A stretch of DNA of 64,000 bases from Isoetes taiwanensis (Eukaryota > Streptophyta > Lycopodiopsida > Isoetales > Isoetaceae). The DNA lies in NCBI GenBank assembly GCA_021234155.1, contig JAJEKV010000083.1, forward strand, positions 2,268,608-2,332,607, given 5' to 3'. The stretch's first letter is position 1; each line of letters opens with the position of its first letter. The translations under genes were made by a program, and so were the position numbers. This document shows positions 33,220 to 43,942 of this stretch, one piece after another. Below the pieces are notes generated by a model. The model had not been told where the DNA came from and ran no database searches. It saw only the letters and a list, made by a program, of their open reading frames with translations.

Positions 33220-34759
33220 TGTGGACGTTCGGCCCATTAAGACGGTCGGGGCGGTCCTTTGACTTTGATATCGCCGTCTCGCCACGCCGTACACGCCACC
33301 GACCGAGCGGACGCCAACGATAAAGTAGTAGCCCTAGGGGCAACTTGCTAGGAGTGTTCATATATTATTAATGTGCACATGTGCACATTAATGTGGGCAC
33401 ACCTTTCCATGTTGGCATATTTTGCCACCTAGCCATTAAAGGCAAGTGGGGCCTTTCCAATTATCCCACATGCCAAAATGGGTAATTGGAAACCCTAGCC
33501 TAAACCCCATGTCTATTTAGGGTAGGAAAACCCTAGCTTGCTAGTTTTTCGTCCTTAGGGTTTTAGAGCTCGATTTGGCTGCCCCAAGAGCCAAAACCGC
33601 CTCGAGGCACGCCTGTTTAATTGCGCCATCGGTTCCCCAATTCGATCAGCCCAAAAGAGGGATGGTTGAACTCAGTCGGGAGGAGCCACTCAAGGATCAG
33701 GTATTTGGTCAATTTAATAGCTTAAACCGTCTTCTAGTCATAGAATCGGTAGGTTTAGACTATTAAATTGCCCATAAACTATCTAGATCTTAGATCTCGG
33801 ACACTAACTAAAGAACCTAACTCTATGATTAGATCTAGTTCTTTAGTTCTTACGTGATGTATTTGGATGATGTATCTCTGTAGAACTCCTTGTATTGGGA
33901 AGGGGGTAGAGGCCCTAAAGCTTGTAGTTGATGCTCCTAGAGTAGCCCTCTAGCACATCGTAGATTCGCCTGTGGTACAAGAACCACACCGGTTGTGGGT
34001 GAAAGGACGGGCCGAGAAGGAGGTTCATGTTCTGACTCTTGAACGATCCCTCTGGTGTGTAAGGCCTACCAGGGATCATTGTGACTAGGCCTAATGGCTT
34101 ACCACTGAGTGCGGGTAAGGCATGGGCTCGACACCCGTGAAGTGGTGTACACTTTCCAGTGGGTTCATCCCGAATCTGAGGCGGTGGCCCTCTAGTCACC
34201 TTGAGTCGGCATGTAGATCTCTGGAGGGAGTGATCCCTACCTGCCCCATCGGGACTGGGATGATGACCCCAGGAATAGCCCTTCTGGCTATGCACCCGGC
34301 GGGCTACAGTCAGGTCCCGACACTTTTCAGCCTACTCTGCAAAGTGTGCACAGGAGGGGCGGATGGAGTGGACAACCCTATGCCATGTTCTTATGCCAAC
34401 CAACTCCATTGCCATGAATTGCATGCGCAATGAACTCACGAGACCCAAGCCGTCCGGTCCTCCACCGAGTCTGAGCCTTAGGTAGGATTCCCTATGTGGT
34501 GCTGATCATTGTCTATGCAGATGTTGATATACCACCCCTCTGGGTGGATGGAGGATGTTGAATGGTACTGACATGTATGTTTACGCCGCAGCCTAGGTAG
34601 GCCCCGAGGGAGGTAGAATGACACCTTCACTCTTCCCACTGGGACTCGTTACGGGTGCAGTGATATGTGGAGGGCCCTGTATCGGCATGGAGCTGGTATG
34701 GGGGATGAACTCCTGTTGGTATACGGTGAGTGCACCGTATGCGAGTAGGGGACGTCACA
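33220..34759 (+). repeat. Inner element 5' LTR
   Basis: About 1.54 kb, TGTGGACGTTC ... GGGGACGTCACA. Collinear with 44802-46353, with many small differences at CTG/CAG triplets. Short ORFs within it are not genes. Confidence 0.9.
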
Positions 34760-34760
34760 G

Positions 34761-34772
34761 TGGTATCAGAGC
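34761..34772 (+). promoter_or_regulatory. Primer-binding site, inner element
   Basis: TGGTATCAGAGC, one base after the LTR, is the standard initiator tRNA-Met primer site of plant LTR elements. Confidence 0.9.
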
Positions 34773-34963
34773 AATGTTCTTGGAGACCAAGAGCAAAGCA
34801 CTGGCCATGCTCCCAGTAGTACTAACTTGATAGGATCCTCAAGCCTCGAAAAGTGGGAAATTTTTTTCTCATTTTTGTAGTTATGCTAAGCTAGTAACAA
34901 TTAAGCGAATTGGAATTTGATAAGACTAAAAAGAATAAGCCCAAAATTTTCCAAGTGAGGTGG

Positions 34964-35217
34964 TCTCACAGCTACCGCCAGGTCCAGAACTAAATTTTAG
35001 TTTTGAAGCGAGGCGCAAGCTGTGAGACATCGAGCCAAGATCACCAAAACATGATGAATTTGAGAAAAATAATGTGGTAAGGCTAATTCTAAGGTAGGAA
35101 TTAGTTAGAATAGCATGTTTTAATTACCTAAAAACCCTAGAAATGTATGAGATCTCACAGCTCGCGCCTGGTCGCAAAACTAAACATTAGTATTGGAACG
35201 AGGCGCAAGCTGTGAGA
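34964..35217. repeat. Hairpin pair upstream of inner H3-like gene
   Basis: Two 64-65 bp inverted repeats, 34964-35027 and 35153-35217, each TCTCACAG...CTGTGAGA with inner arms around GCGCC(T) / AGGCGC and AAACTAA / TTAGTTTT. Start-to-start spacing is 189 bp. Confidence 0.85.
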
Positions 35218-35320
35218 CCAATAGGTAGAAAAAGTCTGAAATAAGTATAAGTTTTAACTAAGTTGGTGCCTTAGCATGTTAAACAGAGCAACTTGAGTTT
35301 TGACCTAAAATTCCCCAAGC

Positions 35321-35348
35321 TATAAATAGATGTAGAACCCCCCTCATT
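35321..35348 (+). promoter_or_regulatory. Internal TATA box and CCTCATT motif before H3-like gene
   Basis: TATAAATAG at 35321 followed by CCTCATT at 35342, about 100 bp before the ATG. The same arrangement precedes ORF-X. Confidence 0.55.
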
Positions 35349-35430
35349 TTTTCGTCCAAGCCCTAGAAATCCGCTCTTCCCAACTTAGGCGATCTTTCGG
35401 CGCTTTTATCCGATTGACGATCCGTAAAGC

Positions 35431-36691
35431 ATGGCCCGAACCAAACAGACCAAGTATAATGAAGCGTCCGCCCAGCGAAACCACCAGCGCCACTGAGACG
35501 GAGATCATTCGGAAGATGCTTCGTGAGAGGCTCGCGAGAGGGGGTCGTTCGCCTTCGGACGAGGAGCAAGACACGTCCGATCTGATTGATGTCTTCAACC
35601 AGCAGGCGGAGCAGGACGAGGCCACATCACCGAACTCCATGGACGAGGAGACGAGGGAGGTGTATGAAGAAATAGAGCGGGAGATCCGGCAGCAGGAACA
35701 AGCAGAAGACCATTCGGAGTACACCTACGAGATCCTCGGCGAGGGATGAGCAAGTGATGTGTCGGAGCCGCCAGAGGTAGCAGACCTTTAGAAGGTTCAT
35801 AATAGAAAGCACGAAAGCCGCAGTAAGAGAAAGGAAGACAAAAAGAGGAAAAGGGAGGAAGAGGAACAAAAGGCAGCAGAAGAGAAGAAGAAGGCGAAAG
35901 GGAAGTTCGTGGCTGGCATAAGGAGGACGAAGGATTGCCCGCCAAGGAAGAGGCCGAACCCCAAGATCGTCATCAAGGAGCGGCAACCCGACGAACCCCC
36001 AAACCCCTCCGACGACTCTTCTGATGAAGATTTTAACCCTAATGCTGCAGGTGGAAGCTCTTCTAAGCACCCGGGCGACGAACAGGTAGCACCTGACCAG
36101 CCATCACCTGAGCAACCCCAGCAAGATCAAGTACAGAAGCCCCCTGAGTACCCGGCATGGGATAGGAAGAAACAGCCACGACCTGCCCGTGAAGCTTACG
36201 TCACCGACAGAGTAAAGATTTACGAAAGGAAGATGAGGGAGCATGAGGCCTACATGAAGAAATGGGAAGCCTACAGCAAGTACTATGAAGAAAACAGGGT
36301 CAGGTTCATCGAGGGAGGGCGACCAACGAAGCAGCAAACCTTAAAGCCGCCACCACCGAAGCCCAAGGTTCCCAAGCCACCACCAAAGAAGAAAGCTGAT
36401 AGAAAGGAGGTGGAGAGAAGAGCGCTAAGAGAGATTAGACACTTCCAGCGCAGCTACGGTCTTCTAATCCCCCGTGCCCCCTTCGCTCGGCTGGTGCGAG
36501 AAGTAATGCAGGACTACAGGACAGACTTTAGAATCACGGATGAGGCGCTGCTGGCAATGCAAGAGGCGGCTGAGGCAAAGATAGTGCAACATTTTGAAGA
36601 CTCAACAGCTTGCACTGTTCACGCCAAACGAGTGACCCTCATGAGACAAGACATGCTTCTTGCGAGTCACATCAAGGGAGAACGCCCTTAG
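35431..36691 (+). CDS. Histone H3-like protein of inner element (about 420 codons)
   Basis: The N-terminus reads MARTKQTKYNE, matching the canonical H3 tail for seven residues. That frame stops at 35493; a shift near 35460 continues into TETEIIRKMLRERLARGG and an acidic stretch, then two in-frame stops (35747, about 35790), a Lys/Glu-rich coiled segment, Pro-rich and basic linkers, and finally an H3 histone fold from 36422 to the stop at 36689. The fold reads ALREIRHFQRS (alpha-N), PFARLVREVMQDYRTD (alpha-1, loop 1), ALLAMQEAAEAKIVQHFED (alpha-2), VHAKRVTLM (loop 2) and IKGERP at the end. Cys/His of the H3-H3 interface (CTVHAKR) are kept. Loop 1 has canonical H3 length, unlike CENH3. Canonical H3 is 136 residues, so tail and fold are separated by roughly 280 extra. 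Probable role: nuclear or nucleosome-associated protein of the element; inference only. Confidence 0.88.
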
Positions 36692-36836
36692 AACTTTTTG
36701 TAAATAATTGAAAATTTTGTAATATAGTACAATTTTGGGTAGTTTAACCGACTGAACTTGATTAATTGGGATAAGTTAGCAGGTTTTAGCCTTTATTTCA
36801 TCAAAATAGGACATTTGCAGACCGAGAGACATGATG

Positions 36837-37101
36837 TCTCACAGCTCGCGCCTGGTCGCAAAACTAAAAGTTAGTTTTGAAGCGAGGCGCAAGCTGTGAG
36901 ACCTCGCCCAAACTTGACCAAAGCAGCTCCAAATCGGCCAAATAAGGGGTCAATTCTGCCTGATTTGATGAGCCCATCACCCTTACACCATTAGTTTACC
37001 CAAATTAGACACCTTTTGATCGAAATGAGACTGATGTCTCACAGCTCGCGCCTGGTCAAAGAACTAAAAGTTAGTTTTGAAGCGAGGCGCAAGCTGTGAG
37101 A
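36837..37101. repeat. Hairpin pair between inner H3-like gene and ORF-X
   Basis: 36837-36901 and 37037-37101, each TCTCACAGCTCGCGCCTGGT ... AGGCGCAAGCTGTGAGA with a perfect ACTAA/TTAGT centre. They start 200 bp apart and are nearly identical to the upstream pair. Confidence 0.9.
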
Positions 37102-37293
37102 CCTCTTACCATTTCTTCACCAGGACTTGTCAAAATCACCTTCAACCTATTGCATAGCATCTTTTAGGTAATCTAGCCTTGTTCAAGCATCTCATCTAGT
37201 CCTCAAACTCCCATTTTGACCTCAGATAGCCTAGAATTACCCAATCCTAGGAAATTTTCAAGTCATCCAAAAATTAGGGTTTTCCCCTTTTTC

Positions 37294-37312
37294 TATAAAT
37301 AGACCCCTCATT
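37294..37312 (+). promoter_or_regulatory. Internal TATA box and CCTCATT motif before ORF-X (inner)
   Basis: TATAAATAG at 37294 and CCTCATT at 37306, about 120 bp before the ORF-X ATG. Confidence 0.6.
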
Positions 37313-37415
37313 TCCCAGATAGCACCCTACAAATCTGCTCCTACCCTTCTAGCCGATTTCTCAACTCCCTGAGGCGCTCTTGCAACCGTTTGTTACCCTC
37401 TTCTGCAATTAATCA

Positions 37416-38943
37416 ATGGCAACTTCTGATTTCCACAGATGGTACAGCGCCCGGCCGCTCCATCTTTCTTGAGGCGGCGTCGACCAAATCTTCGGATCTT
37501 GGGGAAGGAGGTAGATGTCAAGCAACCTTGCACGCGACCCGGCTTATAGTAGAGTCTTGATCGAGTTCCAAGCTAGGGTAGAACCAGCGCTAGTGCAACT
37601 TCCCCTTGTGTAGGCTATTTTGTTCCTAGACAGGTCCCTGCCGAGGGCGGCATTAGGCGATGTCGAACATCGCCAAATACCCTCACAAACAAAGGGCACC
37701 GCACACCTGAGCCAATGGTCCTAGCTGTCAGCGGGACCAAGTACTTCTCTTTCAACACTTGCCACGGCAATCTTTCTCACCCACCGTGCGAGAACGCAGG
37801 TGGGGAAACCTCCATTCCCCATGGGCGTGGACCCATTGGCCATAGCAGCCCAGAACAACGGCTCCTCACCACGGTATGAACAGGAGCATGAAGGGAAGGA
37901 AGAAGACTTCGGATGAACAGGAATCGAAGAAGAGGAAGACTATGTCGAGCTCGACCAGGAAGAGCGGCGACAAAGCAGAGCAGGAGTGGCAAGACTTGAA
38001 AGAAGCCGCCGGACTCTCGAGTCGGCGCCACCCCTCGGGTTAGGCATCACAAGCCTAGCTCCCATTATTGTCGAAGGTGAGGAGTTTACGCTCTAAGCGA
38101 CATTCAAAACCTCCGGAATGCGGGGAAAGGAGCAGGCCGAAGAGTTGATGCACCAACTCGAAGAAGCGGACTTGGGCGACTTCATCGTCCCAGGAGAATC
38201 CGACTTCCCCCTCCAAGTAAGGGAAGCCGACACTTACACGGGAGAGTTTACCTCAGGCATCCAAGCCCTGACAACATCAGGCGGGTTATGGAGGCGGACA
38301 AAGGCGGAGAACAAGCTACGGCCGGAGGAAGAGTTCCTTGCTCTTGAGGAGCAGATGGGGATCCGCTATGCGACCTCAAACATCCTAACGGGCAAGCTCG
38401 ATCCAAAGCACCTCCGGGGGAGAGGACAGCACCGACCTCGGGAGGGCCCGGCCTTGATCGAGACTACGGGGGAGCTCACCCGCGGTGGAGGTTGATGACT
38501 TGAGCGAACCAGCTGGATACCGAGTGGTAGGGACCGATCTGCGCAGCGACCGGTCACTACGGTATTACACGCCACTTGCTGATGGATGGAAGAATAAGCG
38601 GTAATTCACCATTAAAGTTCACCCGAGGCGAAGAAGAAGGTATCGATGCTGATTGCACTCGGGATTCGCCGCATCGCGGTTGCCCTTAATACCCGGTATG
38701 CAATCTTGGTGAGGAGAGCAGTAGCTTTCGGCGTCTTCGACTTAGCCATACCTTCTGGTGGCGGGCAAGATTGGGCGTGTGGCGGCTTGTACCTCCACCG
38801 AGAATAAAAGACTTGGCAAAGAGCATTCTGGGGTGGATCTCCGGCCAATGTCCTTAGGAACTTGGGCCATTCGATTGGGAACAACCCAAGTGAAAAAGTT
38901 CTGGAGGATAATCCATCTTAACGTGGCGCCGAGGAATGATTAG
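37416..38943 (+). pseudogene. ORF-X of inner element, frame-broken, function unknown
   Basis: Starts MATSDFHRWYSARPLH, alignable with MAPSNFERWYNAANHIH in the outer element. Later shared blocks are GITSLAPIIVEGEEFTL near 38041 and a C-terminal region from LRYYTPLADGW (38560) through a hydrophobic segment to about 38940. The segment 38118-38495 is open (MRGKEQAEELMHQLEEADLG). Several frameshifts and stops fall between. No domain is recognised; it is neither gag nor envelope-like, and no transmembrane segment is evident. Two diverged copies with the same start and order support a real gene. Confidence 0.6.
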
Positions 38944-39131
38944 CGATAGTTGTAATTTTTTGTAATAGCGTGATATAAAATATAAATATAATATTCTTTT
39001 GCACTATAAATGTTTTGTTGATATATCTTGTGTCCCCAACTATACCAACAAACATAAACAATGCAAGGGAACATGTAAAACTAACCATATAGCCATGAAC
39101 TACTTGTGTATGCAGCTAGAGGCCTAAGCTC

Positions 39132-40503
39132 GTGGAACGACAACGCCGGGAACATATGGAAGAACAGAGTCCCCCAGCCACGCCCGCAAGGAACCTGCTT
39201 GAGGAATTTGGGAGCCATCACCCCGAAGAGGAAATATCTCGGATGAGGACTACCGAACAGATAAAGGCCTTTGTCCGCCGCCAAGCAGGAGGAGCGGGGT
39301 CGATTGGCAACGCCGCTTGCCTCAAGCATCGGTTCGAAAAACAGGAAGAGACAAGAAGAGAAGCAAGAGAAGGAGGTCCCTCGTTCCGGAATCCTCCGAC
39401 TCAAGTTGATTCAGACTCGTTCGAGGAAGAGGAAGAGCGTGCCCAGACCTGGACAGATGCAAGGCAGAGAACCCGCAGATGCAAGGCGTAGGGACGCCAT
39501 ATATGGACGACAAAGGGACACAAGAGCCTCGACTACCGAAGAAGGTAGATTACAGACCGGCAATGTATGGAAGGCCCGGAATCGGAACGATTCGGGGAGA
39601 ACAGTCGGGATTGGAAGAGAGAGGCATGGCTCGGATCTAAATGAGTGAGTACGGCAATGCTTATGGCATGAAGGATAAGGACAAAGGTAGAGTGGCAACA
39701 GCCAACTTGAAAGGAGCCGCACGGATTTGGTGGAAGGGTTATGCAAAGGCACATGGCTTAAGCAGGGATGCTTGTAAGTTCAGAAAGTTTGCTAAAGCCT
39801 TCAAGCGCCATTACGTCCCAAGGGAGCACAAGTCCAACATGATGCAAAGCTTTTCTGAAGTTGCAAAGAAGGCAACAAGTCACCCAGAAATATACCGAGG
39901 AATTCATGAGGTCGAGGTCAGTATGTGCCAAAGTTAGGCGAAGCATGCAAAAGAGAAAGCTACGTTGAAGGCCTAAATGAGGAGATCCGCAAGCTTGTAA
40001 GGGCAATAAACCCTAGAACAGTATCAGAAGCGGAGTCCAAGGCAATAAGCTTGCAAGGAACGGGACCTCAGAATAGCGGGCAGAGGCAGCAGTATTACCA
40101 GGACAAAGGCAAGGCAGCAGGCAGTTTTAGCCCGAGGACAGCCAGCCCAGGACCAGCTAGAGCCCCATATAGTGGCAATCAGGGGAAGCAGCAGGAGAAG
40201 AAGCAGGTGTCCTTCAAAGACAAGCAGGAAGGGTCAAACTACTCCAAAGCAGTGCGTTCCTTTTTGCAGGCCATGCCCAAGGAAAAGAGACAGGAGTGCA
40301 TAGAAAAGCAGCTTTGCTTCAGGTGCTTCCAGCCAGGCCATAGGACAGCGAACTGCCCATACGTCATGAGTGCAGCGCTAGCAGAGTTGGGAGATTGGGA
40401 CACTCTGTCTGACGACGACGGCGAGGAAGCCCGCGACTACATTCAGGGTGAGTGTCATATCTTTGCGCTTAATAGATCTGAGCAAGCAGAGAGAGCGGTA
40501 TAA
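39132..40503 (+). CDS. Gag of inner element, frameshifted
   Basis: Structural protein forming the particle. An N-terminal charged part (39132-39491) is followed, after shifts, by a Retrotrans_gag-type block (39641-39937: EYGNAYGMKDKDKGRVATAN, GAARIWWKGY) and from 39925 by ESYVEGLNEEIRKLVRAINP. The zinc knuckle CFRCFQPGHRTANCP (CX2CX4HX4C) is at about 40317-40360. A TGTATGCAG sequence at 39106-39115 before the gag frame could be a splice acceptor allowing expression past the accessory genes. Frameshifts near 39490 and 39930 may be sequence errors. Confidence 0.8.
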
Positions 40504-41784
40504 AGTAATTTCCACGATGGGAAAGGCCAAGGCCAAGTCATTTATAGTCCCTGATAGATTCGAAGTAGCCATAACTTTGCATCCCCCGGAATGGTTCGGG
40601 ATGTTGAAGTTGAAACCATTAAAGTCAAAGCTAAGGCCCGTTGTCTTAGCAAGTGGAGCAATAAAGGCGACGGCGCAGGTAAAAAGAATCAACTTTGACA
40701 TCGACTTGCGAGGGGATTAAGATCCGGATGGGGGCAGAGGTAATGGGCATCGGCAAATACGACTTGATAATAGGTATGGAGTACCTTGGACCACCAGGGG
40801 CCATTTTGATTGTGGAAGCGGAAGGTGACCTTCCCAAAGACCGACGGCAAGATCATTGAGATAACAAGGTAAAGAAGTTGTTCCCATCATGCAGTGTATG
40901 TCTTCTAAACGGCTGTTCAAGTGCATCAAGAGTGAGCAAGTGGCATACATCTTCAAGCTCGAGATTAGTGAGCCGGAATTGGAAGGAAGCAAAAGGAAGA
41001 CAAGATGCTCGGTAAGTTGCGAAGCAAATAGCTAAGTTGATCCACGGAGTTCCACGATCTCTTTCGGATGAGATCAAGCGGCTCCCTCCTTATAGGGGAG
41101 TCGAAAAGCGAGATAGCTTTTCGAACCAGGAACAAAGCCAACAAGCAAGGCTCCATATAGAATGACAACGCAAGAGTTGTTGGAGTGAAGAAAGCGATTA
41201 GCGGAGCTGCTTTCGACCTAGGTTTCATTAGACCTAGTGTCTCGCCGTTTGGAGCGCCCATTCTTTTTGTCAAGAAGAAGGATGGATCTTTGAGGATGTG
41301 CATAGACTATAGACAGTTGAATAAGCACACCATTAAGAACAAGTATGCGCTTCCAAGATCAGACGACTTGATGGATCAGCTTCAAGGAGCAAAGATCTTC
41401 TCCAAAATCGACTTAAGGTCAGGATATCATCAAATCCGGATAAAGGAAGAAGATATCCATAAAACCGCCTTCAGGACGCGGTATGGGCATTATGAGTTCA
41501 CGGTAATGCCTTTTGGCTTATCAAATGCCCCCGCAACGTTCATGAGGCTCATGAACGATATCTTCAGGGAGTTCCTGGACACCTTTGTGATTGTTTTCTT
41601 TGATGACATTTTGGTGTATAGCAGATCCCTTGAAGAGCACGTGCAACACTTGAGAAGAGTGCTAGAGAAGTTGAAGAGGCACCAGTTGTACGCCAAGTTG
41701 TCGAAGTGCCGCCGCAAAGAGAAGGTGGAATACCTTGGTCATGTGATCTCGGCGAAGGCATCTCGGCGGACCCGCCAAGATTGA
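40448..41784 (+). CDS. Protease and reverse transcriptase of inner element, frameshifted
   Basis: The protease active site is visible across two small shifts near 40545-40580 as LIDS followed by SSHNFASP, the D-S-G variant of plant chromoviruses. INFDIDLRG and later MEYL follow. RT is open at 41185-41784: [52 protein letters not shown] and the catalytic box [10 protein letters not shown] frameshift near 41760-41830 separates RT from RNase H; the counterpart in the outer element is readable there, and the break lies at altered CTG/CAG sites. Confidence 0.85.
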
Positions 41785-41788
41785 AGCG

Positions 41789-43942
41789 GTGATTCGGTGG
41801 CGTCGCCGAAGAATGTGCACGAGGTCCCAAGTTTTCTCGGGTCTAGCGGTGGTACTACGTGGGAAGTTCGTGAAGAACTTTGCTAAGATAGCGGCCCCGT
41901 TAACAGATTTGACGAGGGCAGAGAAGGTGAAAGATTGGGCAGAGCATTGGCACAAGAAAGCCCAAAAGGGATTTGAATTGTTGAAAGAAGCTTTGACGAC
42001 AGCCCCTGTCTTGACCCTGCCGGACCCGGAGAAAGATAAGCTTGTAGCAACAGATGCGAGTAAGATAGCTACAGGTGCAGTGCTTATGCAAGAAGAGCGT
42101 GTGGTAGCGTATGATTCCAGGAAGATGAACGACGCCGAGACGCGCTACCCAACGCATGATCAGGAATTGCTTGCGGTTGTCAGGGCATTAAGAATATGGA
42201 GGCACTATCTCTTGGGAAGGAAGTTCCAATTGGATACCGACCATCAGAGCCTCCAATATGTATTCACGCAACCACACCTTAATCTGAGGCAGCGGAGATG
42301 GATGGAGTTCCTCGAAGAATATGACTTTGATATAGTCTACAAGCCGGGGAAGCTCAATGTGGTAGCAGATGCGCTTTCAAGGCATCCCCTGACAACTAGA
42401 GTGCATTGCAATGCAATTTCGACGCTCTCCAGCAACTTTGGTAAGAAGATTGAAGAGTCCTTGCCAATGGATGTAGATTTCAGAGAAGTATGGGCAAGCC
42501 TCTCCAGGGAGGCTAGAACAGACAAAGAGCGGGAAGCCTTCAAGCATTTTAAGAAGGAGGGCAACCTATTATATCATAAGGATAAGTTGTGCGTACCAGA
42601 GTCATCAGGGGTAAGGAAATTGATCCTCCACGACACGCACAACAGCCCAATAGCTGGCCATGCGGGATTCATGAAAACATATTTCAAAGTACGCAGCAGC
42701 TATTATTGGCCAGGAATGAAGAAGCAGGTAGCTCGCTACATCAAGGAATGTCAGTTATGCCAGCAGACGAAAGCGGAGCAACTTCGAATCCCAGGGGCAT
42801 TAGAGCCATTAGCGGTGCCAAACGCTAAGTGGGAGGTAATCAGCATGGATTTCATCACAGGACTCCCAAGAACGGTAAGAGGGAAGGATGCCTTGATGGT
42901 GGTAGTCGACAAGTTGTCGAAGATGGCACATTTCGTGCCTTGCAAGACCACAGATACAGCTATGGATACGGCAAAGCTCTTCACCAAAGAGATCTTCAGG
43001 CTTCATGGCATGCCAAGGGAGATTATATCCGACAGGGATCCGAAGTTCATGAGTGCCTTTTGGCAAGACCTCTTTGCGACGATTCAGACAAAGCTATCCA
43101 TGAGCACGGCGTATCATCCTCAGACGGATGGCCAGACGGAGCGGACCAACAGAATCTTAGAAGACATGCTACGGAACTATGTCTGGAATAAGCAAAGTAT
43201 GTGGGAAGAATTTATTCACTTGGTGGAGTTTGCATACAATAGCACCAAGCAGGAATCGTCCCAAATGTCGCCATTTATGATCAATTATGGCTATCAGTGC
43301 CTAACTCCAGACACTTGGCACAACCCCGTGTCAAAAGTAGAAGTTTCGCAGCAGATGTTGGCCGACATGCAGCAGCTCGTGGAAGAAGTTCGAGGCTATC
43401 TGCTAGCAGCAAGAAGTCGTCAGAAGAGCATCGCCGACAAGCATCGAACAGTCAGAGAGTTCAAAGTGGGAGATGATGTATGGCTCAAGATCAAGGTGAA
43501 GCAGGCGAAGCTCAGGATTGGCAATTGCAAGAAGCTTGCTCCAAGGTGGGCTGGACCCTTCAGAATAATCAAGAGAGTAGGTAACCAATCCTACAAGTTG
43601 GATTTGCCAGCACACCTAAAGATTCATAAGGTCTTCCACGTGAGTTTGTTGAAAAAGCATACTCCAAATCCAGACGAAGTCTTGGACACGCCGACGTTGT
43701 TGGAAATGACAGAGGAGCAGCTGGAAATAGTTCCAGAAATGATTCTTGATAAAGCTTTCAAGAAGACAAGGAGGTCGGAGTTCCTCCAATATCTGGTCAA
43801 GTGGAAGCACTTGCCAGTGGAAGACGCGACGTGGGTACTTAAGAAGGATTTAGTAAAGCAGTACCCACAGTTTATGGAGCAATGGGACGGCAAGGTCATC
43901 TCCGAAGAAATCGACTCAGGCATGTCGATTTGTGTAGGTTAA
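41789..43942 (+). CDS. RNase H-integrase-chromodomain of inner element, intact 717-codon ORF
   Basis: RNase H begins [17 protein letters not shown] with its first Asp, continues to RYPTHDQELLAVV, and ends [12 protein letters not shown]. The integrase zinc-binding region is [14 protein letters not shown] ... CQLCQQ. Core catalytic residues are in SMDFITGLP (D), IISDRDPKF (D) and DGQTERTNR (E). The C-terminal part ends [11 protein letters not shown], then a chromodomain at 43740-43890: [20 protein letters not shown] followed by WVLKKDL. The aromatic Y/W/W positions expected of a methyl-lysine cage are present. This is the best-preserved gene in the window. Chromodomains in chromoviruses direct integration to heterochromatin by binding H3 tails. 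Confidence 0.95.
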   Translation: MIRWRRRRMCTRSQVFSGLAVVLRGKFVKNFAKIAAPLTDLTRAEKVKDWAEHWHKKAQKGFELLKEALTTAPVLTLPDPEKDKLVATDASKIATGAVLMQEERVVAYDSRKMNDAETRYPTHDQELLAVVRALRIWRHYLLGRKFQLDTDHQSLQYVFTQPHLNLRQRRWMEFLEEYDFDIVYKPGKLNVVADALSRHPLTTRVHCNAISTLSSNFGKKIEESLPMDVDFREVWASLSREARTDKEREAFKHFKKEGNLLYHKDKLCVPESSGVRKLILHDTHNSPIAGHAGFMKTYFKVRSSYYWPGMKKQVARYIKECQLCQQTKAEQLRIPGALEPLAVPNAKWEVISMDFITGLPRTVRGKDALMVVVDKLSKMAHFVPCKTTDTAMDTAKLFTKEIFRLHGMPREIISDRDPKFMSAFWQDLFATIQTKLSMSTAYHPQTDGQTERTNRILEDMLRNYVWNKQSMWEEFIHLVEFAYNSTKQESSQMSPFMINYGYQCLTPDTWHNPVSKVEVSQQMLADMQQLVEEVRGYLLAARSRQKSIADKHRTVREFKVGDDVWLKIKVKQAKLRIGNCKKLAPRWAGPFRIIKRVGNQSYKLDLPAHLKIHKVFHVSLLKKHTPNPDEVLDTPTLLEMTEEQLEIVPEMILDKAFKKTRRSEFLQYLVKWKHLPVEDATWVLKKDLVKQYPQFMEQWDGKVISEEIDSGMSICVG

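Noticed and set aside
33220-34759. ORFs of 60-130 codons inside the LTRs
   Set aside because: They are not conserved in frame between LTR copies.
35414-35749. Start of the inner accessory ORF at 35414
   Set aside because: The ATG at 35431 in another frame gives the H3-tail start shared with the outer element; the 35414 frame only becomes the right one after about 35460.
35431-36691. Centromeric H3 (CENH3) as the source of the H3-like gene
   Set aside because: Loop 1 (RTDFRIT) has canonical H3 length and the tail starts MARTKQT as in H3/H3.3, whereas CENH3 has a longer loop 1 and a divergent tail.
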